Assembly (NCBI RefSeq): GCF_023721415.1
Contig: NZ_JAMQVC010000002.1
Coordinates: 434,001 to 498,000, forward strand
Length of the DNA stretch: 64,000 nucleotides
Reading direction: 5' to 3'
DNA from: Galbibacter mesophilus
GTDB lineage: Bacteria; Bacteroidota; Bacteroidia; Flavobacteriales; Flavobacteriaceae
Below the pieces are notes generated by a model. The model was not told where the DNA came from. It did not search any database and saw nothing but the letters and a program-made list of their open reading frames with translations. Positions 32,237 to 41,984 of the stretch are shown here, piece after piece. Position numbers and translations under genes: made by a program. Position 1 is the first letter of the stretch, and each line of letters starts with the position of its first letter.

Positions 32237-34183
32237 ATGAATCGGTATTTAGTAATAATTGTTTCATTATCCTTTTTTCTGAATTTTCCATGTGTTTTTT
32301 CACAAGAAAGACTAGAAAAGAAAGGAGATAAGGCGTTTGATAAATATGCATTTATAAATGCACGTGAGTATTATTTAAAAGTTGCAAATGAAGAAGAAGA
32401 ACCTTCTGATGAGTTACTAAAAAAGCTAGGTGATTCCTACTACTACACGGGGGATTACATAAATGCCGCAAATTGGTATAGAAAACTTTACAACAAGGAT
32501 ACCGCAATTCCAGCTGAATATTTATACCGTTACGCACTTTCCCTAAAAAGTACAGGAGATTATGCCTATTCAGATAAAATTATGGGAGAATTTTATGATG
32601 CTAAGGGAAACGACTACAGAGCGCGGCTTTTTGATGAAAACAGGGATTATCTAAATGAAATAGAATTACAATCAGGTAAGTTTTCCATGGAGAAGGTAGA
32701 TTTTAACTCGCCTTTATCAGATTTCGCACCTACTTTTTACAATAACGGGATTCTCTTTGCTTCTAACCGTATACGTCCAAAAATGGAAAAAAGTGTTCAT
32801 GCTTGGAATGATCAACCTTTTTTAGATCTTTATTTTGTTAGTTCAGATTCTACTTCAGAAAAGATTGAATTATTCAGCAAAAAAATAAATACAAAATTTC
32901 ACGAATCTACCGCCGCTTATGTAGACAGCCTGAACACGCTTTATTTTACACGTAATAATTATTACAAAAATCAATATGGGGAAGATGAGGAGGGAGTAAA
33001 TCGGTTAAAACTATTCAAAGCTGTTAAAACTGAAAATGAAGACTGGAAAGTAGAGGAACTGCCCTTTAATAGCGATAGTTTTTCGGTGGCACACCCTACC
33101 GTGAGTCCCCATGGAGAATATTTATATTTTTCTTCTGATATGCCCGGAGGGTATGGGCAATCGGACTTATACCGAGTTAAAATTAACGGTAACGGTTTTG
33201 GAACTCCTGAAAATTTAGGCAAGGAAATAAATACTGAGGGTCGTGAAACTTTTCCTTTTTTAAGCAGTGACAACCAATTATTTTTCTCGTCGGATGGACA
33301 TGTAGGTTTGGGTGGTTTGGACGTTTTTGTGGCACAAATTGGAGAAGGTGATTATGTTGGGCCTGCTTACAATGTAGGCCGACCCATAAATGGAAAGCAA
33401 GATGACTTTACTTTTATTTTAAGTAACGATACCAAACGTGGTTATATGGCTTCCAACCGGGGGAATCATCCAAGTAACGACGATATTTATAAAATTGAGC
33501 AAATAGGGGATTTGATTGTTGCTTGTTTTCAGTTACTAAAAGGAAATGTGCTCGACTATTCAACCAAAAAAAGTATTGCTGGAGTCGAAGTTTCTTTATT
33601 GAATGCTAAAAATGAAGTAATTGAAACAGTTTATTCAGATGACTTAGGAAATTTCAGTTTTAAAGAGCAATTATCATGTATGCAAAGCTATACGATTCGT
33701 ACTTCCATGCGGCATTACGAAAATGTTGAAAAAAATGTAGCAACAGGAAATTTGCCTTCAAAAGTTATTGAAGAAACGCTGTTGCTGAAAAAAGGCGATT
33801 TTGTAACGGGAACCGATTTAGGAAAAGTAATTAAATTGAATCCTATTTATTTTGATTTTGATAAATGGAATATCCGTCAGGATGCTGAAATAGAGTTGAA
33901 AAAAGTGATTGAAGCCATGCAAATTTTCCCAGAATTAAAAATAGATGTTCGTTCGCATACAGATAGCAGGGCACCAGCCGATTACAATTCATGGCTCTCT
34001 GAAAAAAGGAATCAAGCAACCATTCAATACATAATTGATGCAGGCGGAATTGCACCACAAAGACTTTCAGGCAGAGGATATGGCGAAGAGCAACCCGTTA
34101 ACCACTGCACAGATGGTGTTGCATGCAATGAAAAAGAACATCAATTAAATAGACGCAGCGAGTTTGTTATCTTAAAAAGATGA
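32237..34183 (+). CDS. OmpA-family cell-envelope protein with TPR-like and beta-propeller regions
   Basis: Starts at the ATG at 32237, which begins a signal peptide (YLVIIVSLSFFLNFPCVFSQ). An upstream in-frame ATG at 32174 would overlap the previous gene and bury the signal. Of 648 residues, the first part is TPR-like helices (GDKAFDKYAFINAREYYLK, LGDSYYYTGDYINAANWYRK). Next comes a PD40/WD40-like propeller (PTVSPHGEYLYFSSDMPGGYGQSDLY, LFFSSDGHVGLGGLDVF). A small carboxypeptidase-regulatory-like domain (about 460-520) precedes a C-terminal OmpA peptidoglycan-binding domain (IYFDFDKWNIR, DVRSHTDSRA, LSGRGYGEEQP, NRRSEF). This layout is common in T9SS and gliding loci, where it tethers outer-membrane machinery to peptidoglycan. 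Third gene of the adhesin operon. Confidence 0.9.
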   Translation: MNRYLVIIVSLSFFLNFPCVFSQERLEKKGDKAFDKYAFINAREYYLKVANEEEEPSDELLKKLGDSYYYTGDYINAANWYRKLYNKDTAIPAEYLYRYALSLKSTGDYAYSDKIMGEFYDAKGNDYRARLFDENRDYLNEIELQSGKFSMEKVDFNSPLSDFAPTFYNNGILFASNRIRPKMEKSVHAWNDQPFLDLYFVSSDSTSEKIELFSKKINTKFHESTAAYVDSLNTLYFTRNNYYKNQYGEDEEGVNRLKLFKAVKTENEDWKVEELPFNSDSFSVAHPTVSPHGEYLYFSSDMPGGYGQSDLYRVKINGNGFGTPENLGKEINTEGRETFPFLSSDNQLFFSSDGHVGLGGLDVFVAQIGEGDYVGPAYNVGRPINGKQDDFTFILSNDTKRGYMASNRGNHPSNDDIYKIEQIGDLIVACFQLLKGNVLDYSTKKSIAGVEVSLLNAKNEVIETVYSDDLGNFSFKEQLSCMQSYTIRTSMRHYENVEKNVATGNLPSKVIEETLLLKKGDFVTGTDLGKVIKLNPIYFDFDKWNIRQDAEIELKKVIEAMQIFPELKIDVRSHTDSRAPADYNSWLSEKRNQATIQYIIDAGGIAPQRLSGRGYGEEQPVNHCTDGVACNEKEHQLNRRSEFVILKR

Positions 34184-34285
34184 GAGTGCCTTAAAATCAA
34201 TAGCCAAGGTTAGAAGGCTAAATCTTATAAATTACTGGAATCGAGACTCTGCAAACTGATTACTGAACACTACCTACTGAAAAAA

Positions 34286-36697
34286 CTATCTCAATTTTGG
34301 ATACTTCGCTGGGTTAGCTTCATGCATAATATCATATACCTTTTCAAAAATATCTTCTGCATTAGGTTTCGAGAAATAATCACCATCACTCGCATAGGCC
34401 GGTCTGTGTGCTTTAGCGGTCAACGTTTGTGGCGCACTGTCTAAATATTGATAGCCTTTTTGATTTTCAACAATTTCTTGCAGCAAATAGGCAGAGCACG
34501 CTCCAGGAACGTCCTCATCAATTACCAACAATCTATTGGTTTTCTGAACGCTTTTAACTGTATCGTGATTAATATCAAAAGGTAGTAGCGTTTGCGCATC
34601 GATAATCTCCACATCGATATCCACTTCAAGTAGTTCCTTCGCAACCTGCTCAACAATACGAAGTGTAGATCCGTAGGAAACCAAGGTAATATCCGTTCCT
34701 TCTTTAACCGTTTCTACCACGCCGACAGGTGTTTTAAGTTCACCTAAATTATTTGGAAGTTTTTCCTTTAATCGGTAACCATTTAAGCTTTCAATAATTA
34801 ATGCAGGCTCGTCACTTTCCATCAAAGTGTTGTAGAAACCGGCAGCTTTGGTCATATTTCGTGGTGCTAAAATATACATTCCTCGAAGTAAGTGGATAAG
34901 CCCGCCCATTTGCGAACCGGCATGCCAAATCCCTTCGAGACGATGCCCCCTAGTTCGAACAATTAAAGGAGCTTTTTGTTTCCCTACTGTTCGGTAAAGG
35001 GTTGATGCTAAATCATCACTTAACACATAAAGTGCATATAAAATATAGTCAAGGTATTGAATTTCAGCAATAGGACGTAAACCTCTCAAGGCCATTCCTA
35101 TTCCTTGACCAATAATCGAAGCTTCACGAATACCGGCATCGGCAACGCGCAGTTCTCCATATTTTTTCTGAAGTCCTTCAAGTCCTTGGTTTACATCTCC
35201 GATATTTCCACTGTCTTCACCAAAGATGAGTGAATTTGGATAATTGCCGAAAAGCTTATCGAAATTATCACGTAATACAATTCGTCCATCCACCGTTTCT
35301 GCATCTTCATCATATTCAGGAACCACTTCCGCAATATTGGTTGCATTGCTTTTGGTTTCGCTGTGGAGGTGAGAACTGTATTCGGGTTCGGTTCTGGTAT
35401 AAAAAGACTCAATCCAATCCTGCAATGCTATTTTCGCCTCGCTATTTTCATGGGTAACATAGCGAAGTGCTTTTCTAGCCGTGGAAATCACATTTCTTTT
35501 CACGGGTTCATCAATAGAAATGAGATCGTTTTTAAGTCGGTTTATAAAACTTTTGTTGGAACTGGAATTAGCAAGATCGCTCAAAAGTGAAACCACTTGT
35601 TTTTTATCAGCTTTTATGGGAGCTAAAAACTCGCTCCAAGCTTCTTTTTTTCCGTCCCTTACTTCTTTTTTTATTTTCTTCTCAAGTTGATTGAGTTCTT
35701 CATCCGTAGCAAAGTTATTGGCAATTATCCACTCACGTAATTTCAGGTTACAATCAAACTCTTTTTCCCATTTTAATCGATCTTCCGATTTATAGCGCTC
35801 ATGGGAACCAGAAGTAGAATGCCCTTGAGGCTGGGTAAGTTCAGTAACATGAATCATTACGGGAACGTGTTCCGTTCTGGCAATTTCACCCGCTTTGGTA
35901 AATGTTTCAATAAGAGCTGGATAATCCCAGCCTTTTACTACTAAAATTTCAAAACCATTTTCGGTTTCGGTACGTTGAAATCCTTTTAAGATTTCAGATA
36001 TATTTTCTTTAGTCGTTTGGTGTTTAGCATGTACGGAAATTCCATATTCATCATCCCAAATGCTAATCACCATAGGAACTTGCATAACACCTGCTGCATT
36101 GATGGTTTCAAAGAAAATGCCTTCACTGGTGCTCGCATTTCCAATAGTTCCCCAAGCAACTTCATTACCGTTAATAGAAAATCCTTCTTTTTCGGTTCCC
36201 TCTACGTGGCGGTATATTTTAGAAGCTTGTGCTAATCCCAACAAACGAGCCATTTGGCCTCCCGTTGGAGAAATATCAGAGCTACTGTTTTTTTGTTTAG
36301 TAAGATCCACCCAAGAACCGTCTGGATTATTACTTTGGGTTAAAAAGTGGCCACCCATTTGTCTTCCTGCGCTCATAGGCTCTTTTTCAATGTCGGTGTG
36401 TGCATACAGTCCGGCAAAGAAATTTTTAATGTTCAATTCGCCTATGGCCATCATAAAAGTTTGGTCTCGATAGTAACCACTTCTAAAATCGCCATTTTGA
36501 AAAGCTTTCGCCATGGCCAATTGAGGAAGTTCTTTACCATCACCGAAGATGCCAAATTTAGCTTTTCCAGTCAAAACTTCCCTTCGCCCTAAAAGACTAC
36601 ATTCGCGGCTAGTAACCGCTATCTTATAATCGTTAAGAATTTGATTTTTAAAATCATCAAAGGAAATATCTTGTTTTGTATCAGGTTTTGTTTGCAT
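34286..36697 (-). CDS. 2-oxoacid dehydrogenase E1, fused alpha and beta subunits
   Basis: Thiamine-diphosphate-dependent E1 component of 803 residues. The alpha subunit (about 1-400: REVLTGKAKFGIFGDGKE, FRSGYYRDQT, GTIGNASTSEGIFFETINAAG, ISIWDDEYGISVHA) is joined to the beta subunit (about 470-803: LIFGEDSGNIGDVNQGLEGL, EASIIGQGIGMALRGLRPIAEIQ, LIVRTRGHRLEGIWHAGSQM, VIDEDVPGACSAYLLQEI). It decarboxylates a 2-oxo acid and passes the acyl group to lipoyl-E2. The best fit is branched-chain 2-oxoacid dehydrogenase; pyruvate is not excluded. Such alpha-beta fusions are common in Bacteroidota. No E2 or E3 gene lies nearby. A consensus promoter is present at 36720-36750, so it is transcribed alone. 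Confidence 0.88.
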   Translation of the reverse strand: MQTKPDTKQDISFDDFKNQILNDYKIAVTSRECSLLGRREVLTGKAKFGIFGDGKELPQLAMAKAFQNGDFRSGYYRDQTFMMAIGELNIKNFFAGLYAHTDIEKEPMSAGRQMGGHFLTQSNNPDGSWVDLTKQKNSSSDISPTGGQMARLLGLAQASKIYRHVEGTEKEGFSINGNEVAWGTIGNASTSEGIFFETINAAGVMQVPMVISIWDDEYGISVHAKHQTTKENISEILKGFQRTETENGFEILVVKGWDYPALIETFTKAGEIARTEHVPVMIHVTELTQPQGHSTSGSHERYKSEDRLKWEKEFDCNLKLREWIIANNFATDEELNQLEKKIKKEVRDGKKEAWSEFLAPIKADKKQVVSLLSDLANSSSNKSFINRLKNDLISIDEPVKRNVISTARKALRYVTHENSEAKIALQDWIESFYTRTEPEYSSHLHSETKSNATNIAEVVPEYDEDAETVDGRIVLRDNFDKLFGNYPNSLIFGEDSGNIGDVNQGLEGLQKKYGELRVADAGIREASIIGQGIGMALRGLRPIAEIQYLDYILYALYVLSDDLASTLYRTVGKQKAPLIVRTRGHRLEGIWHAGSQMGGLIHLLRGMYILAPRNMTKAAGFYNTLMESDEPALIIESLNGYRLKEKLPNNLGELKTPVGVVETVKEGTDITLVSYGSTLRIVEQVAKELLEVDIDVEIIDAQTLLPFDINHDTVKSVQKTNRLLVIDEDVPGACSAYLLQEIVENQKGYQYLDSAPQTLTAKAHRPAYASDGDYFSKPNAEDIFEKVYDIMHEANPAKYPKLR

Positions 36698-37172
36698 AAA
36701 ATTTGTTATGAGACGCTCACAAAAATAGCCAAAAAGAATGGTTTGTGCAATTAAAAAAACATCGCATAAAATGATAATTTTTCAAAAAAAAATGTTAATA
36801 ATGACTTTTTTTTAATAGAATCAGTAAAAACATTGCTTTTTGTGCGACATTTATAATCTAAAAAGTTTGTTTTTCTGAAAAAAGCAGTTCAAACTACAAG
36901 GTTTTCGATTATTGCTGATGAGTATGCGAATTGACAGTTATATGCAGAACTATAGGAAGATAAAATTCTTGTAAATGATAAAGACCCGAATTGAATTTTA
37001 TTAACTAGAGCGACGTAAAGTTCAATAACGGCCTTCGACAAGCTCAGCCTGACAGAAGAATTTTAAAAAAACAATAAGAACTAATTAACCCAATTACTAA
37101 TAACTCAATTCCGTACCGACAACCTGTTGTGTTTGCTTTCAACTTTTCAAGCTTTGTCCTATATTCGTAACC
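36698..37172. other. 475-bp intergenic region with a CTTCGACAAGCTCAG repeat motif
   Basis: Gene-free stretch between divergent E1 and recG. It holds the E1 promoter at one end. Near 37030-37054 there is GGCCTTCGACAAGCTCAGCC followed by TGACA, a motif I know as a dispersed intergenic repeat in many Bacteroidota genomes. Only one copy is seen in this window. I find no tRNA, no credible small ORF and no terminator here. A near-consensus -7 (TATATTCG, 37160-37167) sits just before recG. Confidence 0.5.
36720..36750 (-). promoter_or_regulatory. flavobacterial promoter of the E1 gene
   Basis: On the minus strand a -7 element TATTTTTG (36727-36720, fitting TAnnTTTG) is preceded after 20 bases by TTG (36750-36748) as the -33 element. 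The spacing matches the Bacteroidota consensus. It lies about 23 bp upstream of the E1 start codon. Confidence 0.6.
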
Positions 37173-39275
37173 ATGAATCCGAATATTCTTCAAACACCTA
37201 TTGACTACTTAAAAGGAGTAGGTCCTAATCGAGCGGACTTACTAAGGAAGGAACTCGGTATTCATACCTATCAGGATTTGGTCAATCTTTTTCCTAACCG
37301 ATATCTCGACAAAACACGGTATTACAAAATAAACGAGCTTCAGCGTAATGGCACCGAAGTTCAAATCATAGGAAAGATTACCCATTTAAAAACTGTTGAG
37401 CAGAAGCGGGGAAAGCGTTTGGTCGCCACTTTTGTAGATGAAACCGGACAAATGGAACTAGTTTGGTTTCGCGGTCACAAATGGATTCGAGAGAATTTAA
37501 AGCTAAATAAACCGTATGTGGTTTTTGGCAAAACCAATTGGTACAACGGATTTTCCATGGCCCATCCCGATATGGAATTGTTGGAAGTGCATGAAAAGAG
37601 TATCCGAACGGCAATGCAGCCTATTTATCCTTCTACGGAAAAACTTACCAACAAGGGAATTACCAATAAAGTAATCAATAAGATAATGCAGCAGCTTTTT
37701 GTGGAAACAAAAGCTCGTTTTTTTGATACTTTGTCAGAAGAACTGCGTAACGAACTTAAATTGATTTCCAAAAGTAAAGCGCTTTTCAATATACATTTCC
37801 CTCAAAACCAAGAGTTGCTTGCCAAGGCTCAATACCGACTTAAATTTGAGGAACTTTTTTATATTCAGCTACAGCTTATAGCCAAAAATTTAACCAGAAA
37901 AAATAAAATAAAAGGTTTCAATTTTGATAAAGTAGGTACCCTTTTTAATACATTTTATACCGAACATTTACCTTTTGAGCTTACCGATGCCCAAAAACGG
38001 GTGATTAAAGAAATTAGAAATGACCTTGGCACCAACGCACAAATGAACCGTTTACTGCAAGGTGATGTTGGCTCGGGGAAAACTATTGTCGCACTTATGA
38101 CAATGCTTCTGGCGATTGATAACGGTTTTCAAGCTTGCTTGGTAGCTCCTACTGAAATTTTAGCACAACAACATTTCAACGGTATTTTGGAGTTGGTTAA
38201 ACCTTTGAATCTTGAAGTGAAATTATTAACGGGTTCTTCCAAAACTTCAGAAAGAAAAGAAATACACGAGCAGTTGGAGGAGGGAAGCCTACATATTTTA
38301 ATTGGTACCCATGCTGTGTTGGAGGATAAAGTTCAGTTTAAAAATCTCGGACTGGCAATTATCGATGAGCAACATCGATTTGGGGTGGCGCAGCGAGCAA
38401 AATTGTGGCATAAAAATGAAATCCCACCGCATATTTTGGTTATGACAGCCACTCCCATACCGCGAACGCTTGCCATGAGTTTGTACGGCGATTTGGATAT
38501 TTCGGTAATCGATGAGCTTCCGCCAGGGCGTAAGGCTATAAAAACCGTACATCGCTACGATAGCAATCGGCTAAAAGTTTTTGGTTTCATTAAAGATGAA
38601 ATTGCTAAAGGCAGGCAGATTTATGTAGTTTATCCGCTTATTCAAGAATCGGAAAAGCTGGATTATAAAGATTTAATGGATGGTTATGAAAGCATTGTAC
38701 GGGAATTCCCTCAACCTAATTATCAAATTTCCATCGTGCACGGACAAATGAAGCCGGCCGATAAGGACTATGAGATGGAACGTTTTGTAAAAAGGGAAAC
38801 ACAAATTATGGTTGCTACAACCGTTATTGAGGTGGGTGTGAATGTGCCCAATGCTTCTGTTATGATTATAGAAAGTGCCGAACGTTTTGGACTATCACAA
38901 CTTCACCAATTGCGCGGTCGTGTCGGCCGTGGAGCCGAGCAGAGTTTTTGTATTTTAATGACGAGCCATAAACTGTCCAACGACTCCAAAACACGTCTCG
39001 AAACCATGGTTCGCACTAATGACGGATTCGAAATTGCGGAAGTTGATCTTAAACTGCGTGGTCCAGGAGACATTATGGGAACCCAACAAAGTGGTGTCCT
39101 AAACCTTAAAATAGCAGATATTGTAAAAGATAATGACATTCTTAAAACTGCAAGATATTATGCAATGCGCGTTCTTAAAGAAGACCCAAGATTAGGTTTG
39201 GAGAAAAATAAAATTTTCCGTTATACATATCAACAACTAGCCAAACATAAAAACATCTGGAATTATATTAGTTAA
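37173..39275 (+). CDS. recG: ATP-dependent DNA helicase RecG
   Basis: Superfamily 2 helicase of 700 residues, the family's normal length. It unwinds branched DNA and reverses stalled replication forks. The N-terminal wedge domain begins with TPIDYLKGVGPNRADLLRKE and includes the OB-fold (GTEVQIIGKITHLKTVEQKR, DETGQMELVWFRG). Walker A is GDVGSGKT (297-304), the DExH box is DEQH (398-401), motif III is MTATPIPRT, and the C-terminal helicase domain carries VATTVIEVGVNVPNA, LHQLRGRVGRG and LRGPGDIMGTQQSG, the last being a RecG signature. It stands alone between unrelated genes. Its 5' leader appears very short if the -7 at 37160-37167 is used. Housekeeping gene, confident. Confidence 0.97.
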   Translation: MNPNILQTPIDYLKGVGPNRADLLRKELGIHTYQDLVNLFPNRYLDKTRYYKINELQRNGTEVQIIGKITHLKTVEQKRGKRLVATFVDETGQMELVWFRGHKWIRENLKLNKPYVVFGKTNWYNGFSMAHPDMELLEVHEKSIRTAMQPIYPSTEKLTNKGITNKVINKIMQQLFVETKARFFDTLSEELRNELKLISKSKALFNIHFPQNQELLAKAQYRLKFEELFYIQLQLIAKNLTRKNKIKGFNFDKVGTLFNTFYTEHLPFELTDAQKRVIKEIRNDLGTNAQMNRLLQGDVGSGKTIVALMTMLLAIDNGFQACLVAPTEILAQQHFNGILELVKPLNLEVKLLTGSSKTSERKEIHEQLEEGSLHILIGTHAVLEDKVQFKNLGLAIIDEQHRFGVAQRAKLWHKNEIPPHILVMTATPIPRTLAMSLYGDLDISVIDELPPGRKAIKTVHRYDSNRLKVFGFIKDEIAKGRQIYVVYPLIQESEKLDYKDLMDGYESIVREFPQPNYQISIVHGQMKPADKDYEMERFVKRETQIMVATTVIEVGVNVPNASVMIIESAERFGLSQLHQLRGRVGRGAEQSFCILMTSHKLSNDSKTRLETMVRTNDGFEIAEVDLKLRGPGDIMGTQQSGVLNLKIADIVKDNDILKTARYYAMRVLKEDPRLGLEKNKIFRYTYQQLAKHKNIWNYIS

Positions 39276-39475
39276 TCGTTATGGCACGTTGGACAACCGT
39301 AGACATTGTAGAAAATTTGCTGTTTCTGTTTCTCTTCAATAAATTACTTTGTTTCGATAGGCGAGGCGATATATTATTCGGTTTTGTTCTAAATGATGCT
39401 TCATTTCAATAAAAGCGGAATGATTTTCCTTCAAAAGAAAACTTCATGAGAGGTTCCAATTATAAAGCGGATTAT

Positions 39476-39483
39476 TATCTTTG
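39476..39483 (+). promoter_or_regulatory. -7 element of the pheT promoter
   Basis: TATCTTTG is an exact fit to the flavobacterial -7 consensus TAnnTTTG and lies 26 bp before the GTG start of pheT. A weak -33 (TTC rather than TTG) sits about 19 bases upstream. The 234-bp gap between recG and pheT (39276-39509) holds nothing else that I recognise. Confidence 0.6.
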
Positions 39484-39509
39484 CACCTCTAAATAAATAA
39501 TCGTAGCAA

Positions 39510-41936
39510 GTGAAAATTTCATATAACTGGTTAAAGCAATTTATACAACTTGATTGGGAATCTGATAAAACAGCAGAGCTTTTAACCGATTTAGGATTGG
39601 AAGTAGAGGGCGAAGAGACTTTTGAATCGGTGAAAGGTGGTTTAAAGGGAATCGTGGTTGGGCACGTTTTGGAATGTGAGCAACACCCCAATGCAGACCG
39701 ATTAAAGCTTACCAAAGTGGATGTTGGAGCGAGTGAACCCCTGCAAATTGTATGTGGTGCACCAAATGTAGCTGCGGGACAAAAAGTACCTGTGGCAACC
39801 ATCGGTACAACATTGTATGATGAAAAAGGAACGCCTTGGGAAATTAAGAAAGGTAAAATCCGTGGAGAGGCTTCATTTGGGATGATTTGTGCGGAAGATG
39901 AACTCGGATTGGGAGAAAGTCATGACGGAATCATGGTTTTAGACGAAAGCCTTACTCCAGGTACGCCATGCGCCGAAATTTTTCAGGTTACTACCGATAC
40001 TGTTTTTGAAATTGGTTTAACACCCAACCGTGCCGATGCGATGAGTCATCACGGCGTAGCTCGAGACCTTAAAGCTGGATTGCTACAAAAAGATATTAAT
40101 TTAGAACTTATCACTCCTTCGGTTAGTAGTTTTCATGTAGATAACCGCACCCTTCGAATGGATGTGGATGTAAAAAATAAAGAACTTTGTCCTCGCTATT
40201 GTGGTGTTACCATTTCAGGATTGAAAGTAGAGGAGTCTCCAGATTGGATTAAAAATCGATTGAAAGCCATCGGGATTGCCCCAAAAAATAACGTGGTAGA
40301 TATTACTAACTACGTACTACATGAGCTTGGGCAACCTTTGCATGCTTTTGATGCTGCTAAAATTAGCGGAAACAAAATTTTGGTTCAAACTTTGGAAAAA
40401 GGAAGCAAGTTTACAACTCTTGACGGATTGGAGCGAGAACTTCACGAAGAGGATTTAATTATTTGTGATGCCGAGAAACCACTTTGTATTGCGGGTGTTT
40501 TTGGAGGTGAAAATTCAGGGGTTACCGAAAGTACGACAAGTATTTTCTTGGAAAGCGCCTATTTTAATCCGGTTTCGGTAAGAAAAACGGCTAAAAGACA
40601 CGGTTTAAACACCGATGCTTCTTTTAGGTTTGAACGTGGAATTGATATCAATAACACCAAATATGCGTTGCTTAGGGCGGCCTTGTTAATTAAAGAAATC
40701 GCTGGAGGAACTATTTCCAGTGACGCTGAAGATTTTTATCCGAAGAAGTTTGAGGATTTTCAGGTATTCTTAACTTTTGAGAAAGTAAACTCTTTAATCG
40801 GCCAGAATATTTCTACGGATACTATTAAGTCAATTTTGAGTTCGTTAGAGATAAAAATTAATAATGTAACCGAAACGGGAATCGGACTCACAATTCCTTC
40901 TTATCGTGTGGATGTTCAGCGCGAAGTGGATGTTATTGAAGAAATTTTAAGGGTGTATGGATATAACAATATCGAGTTTACTACCAAATTAAATGCTTCT
41001 ATTGCCAGTACTTCCAAATTTGAAGATTACAAACTTCAAAATATCGTAGGAAATCAACTGGCTGCATTAGGATTTTACGAAATCTTGGCAAATTCGCTTA
41101 CGAGTCCGAAATACATGGAATTGAGCGAAGACAACAAATCAGAATTCAATGTAACCATGTTGAATCCGCTTAGCAATGACCTATCGGTAATGCGACAGTC
41201 TATGCTTTTTAGCGGATTGGAAGCTTTGAGTTTCAATATAAATAGACGTAGTGCCAATTTAAAATTCTTTGAGTTTGGTAAAACCTACCATAATTATGAA
41301 AGTGGCCGCATTGAAAACAAGCATTTAAGTTTGTTAATCACGGGCGACCAACATGAAGAAAGCTGGAGAATTAAAAATGGGAAAAGTGATTTCTTTTATT
41401 TAAAAGGAATTATCAATGGCGTTTTGGAACGTTTAGGATTGCCAACACCAAAATCGGAACCTGTTTCTTCGGATGTTTTTTCTGAAGGATTGAATTATAA
41501 ATTGAAAAAGAAAAAGTTGGTTTCCTTCGGGATTGTAAATCAGCGAATTTTAAAACATTTTGATATTAAACAAGAAGTGCTTTATGCCGATTTTGAATGG
41601 GATACCATTATTAAATTGGTTAAGCAACAAAAAATTTCATTCACCGAGATTGCCAAATATCCTGAAGTAAAAAGGGATTTAGCTTTATTGTTGGATAAAG
41701 ATATCAAGTTTGAAGAAGTTTACAACATCGCACAAAACAGCGAGAAAAAACTGTTGAAAGACATCAATTTGTTTGATGTTTATGAAGGAGACAAACTTCC
41801 GGAAGGTAAAAAATCCTACGCAGTGAGTTTTACTCTTCAAGATGAAAACAAAACCTTAACCGACAAGCAAATTGATAAGGTTATGAAAAAGCTACAAGGT
41901 AGTTTTGAACATCAATTAGGTGCTTCGCTACGATAG
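39510..41936 (+). CDS. pheT: phenylalanine--tRNA ligase beta subunit
   Basis: Protein of 808 residues, full length for bacterial PheT. The start is GTG (39510), giving MKISYNWLKQFIQLDW, the conserved N-terminus. Domains in order: tRNA-binding OB-fold (about 40-150: IVVGHVLECEQHPNADRLKL, VCGAPNVAAGQKVPVA); B3/B4 editing domain (about 210-370: FEIGLTPNRADAMSHHGVARD lies at its front edge); B5 (about 405-475); catalytic-like core; and C-terminal anticodon-binding ferredoxin-fold domain (about 715-808: KYPEVKRDLALLLDK, YAVSFTLQDENKTLTDKQID). It pairs with PheS, which is encoded elsewhere. It ends at a strong bidirectional terminator 15 bp downstream. Monocistronic here. Confidence 0.97.
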   Translation: MKISYNWLKQFIQLDWESDKTAELLTDLGLEVEGEETFESVKGGLKGIVVGHVLECEQHPNADRLKLTKVDVGASEPLQIVCGAPNVAAGQKVPVATIGTTLYDEKGTPWEIKKGKIRGEASFGMICAEDELGLGESHDGIMVLDESLTPGTPCAEIFQVTTDTVFEIGLTPNRADAMSHHGVARDLKAGLLQKDINLELITPSVSSFHVDNRTLRMDVDVKNKELCPRYCGVTISGLKVEESPDWIKNRLKAIGIAPKNNVVDITNYVLHELGQPLHAFDAAKISGNKILVQTLEKGSKFTTLDGLERELHEEDLIICDAEKPLCIAGVFGGENSGVTESTTSIFLESAYFNPVSVRKTAKRHGLNTDASFRFERGIDINNTKYALLRAALLIKEIAGGTISSDAEDFYPKKFEDFQVFLTFEKVNSLIGQNISTDTIKSILSSLEIKINNVTETGIGLTIPSYRVDVQREVDVIEEILRVYGYNNIEFTTKLNASIASTSKFEDYKLQNIVGNQLAALGFYEILANSLTSPKYMELSEDNKSEFNVTMLNPLSNDLSVMRQSMLFSGLEALSFNINRRSANLKFFEFGKTYHNYESGRIENKHLSLLITGDQHEESWRIKNGKSDFFYLKGIINGVLERLGLPTPKSEPVSSDVFSEGLNYKLKKKKLVSFGIVNQRILKHFDIKQEVLYADFEWDTIIKLVKQQKISFTEIAKYPEVKRDLALLLDKDIKFEEVYNIAQNSEKKLLKDINLFDVYEGDKLPEGKKSYAVSFTLQDENKTLTDKQIDKVMKKLQGSFEHQLGASLR

Positions 41937-41951
41937 ATAGGATAGAAATTT

Positions 41952-41984
41952 AAAAAGTCCCGAAAAAACTTTCGGGACTTTTTT
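41952..41984. terminator. bidirectional rho-independent terminator (pheT / NTF2-like gene)
   Basis: A perfect 14-bp stem, AAAAAGTCCCGAAA (41952-41965) with its complement at 41970-41983, has an AAAC loop and T/A runs on both sides. It follows pheT on the plus strand. It touches the stop codon (41983-41985) of the convergent minus-strand gene, so it can stop transcription from both directions. Confidence 0.9.

Noticed and set aside
36698-37172. A tRNA or small RNA gene in the long gap before recG
   Set aside because: I looked for a cloverleaf and the T-loop GGTTCGA pattern on both strands and found none. No other conserved RNA was recognisable by eye.
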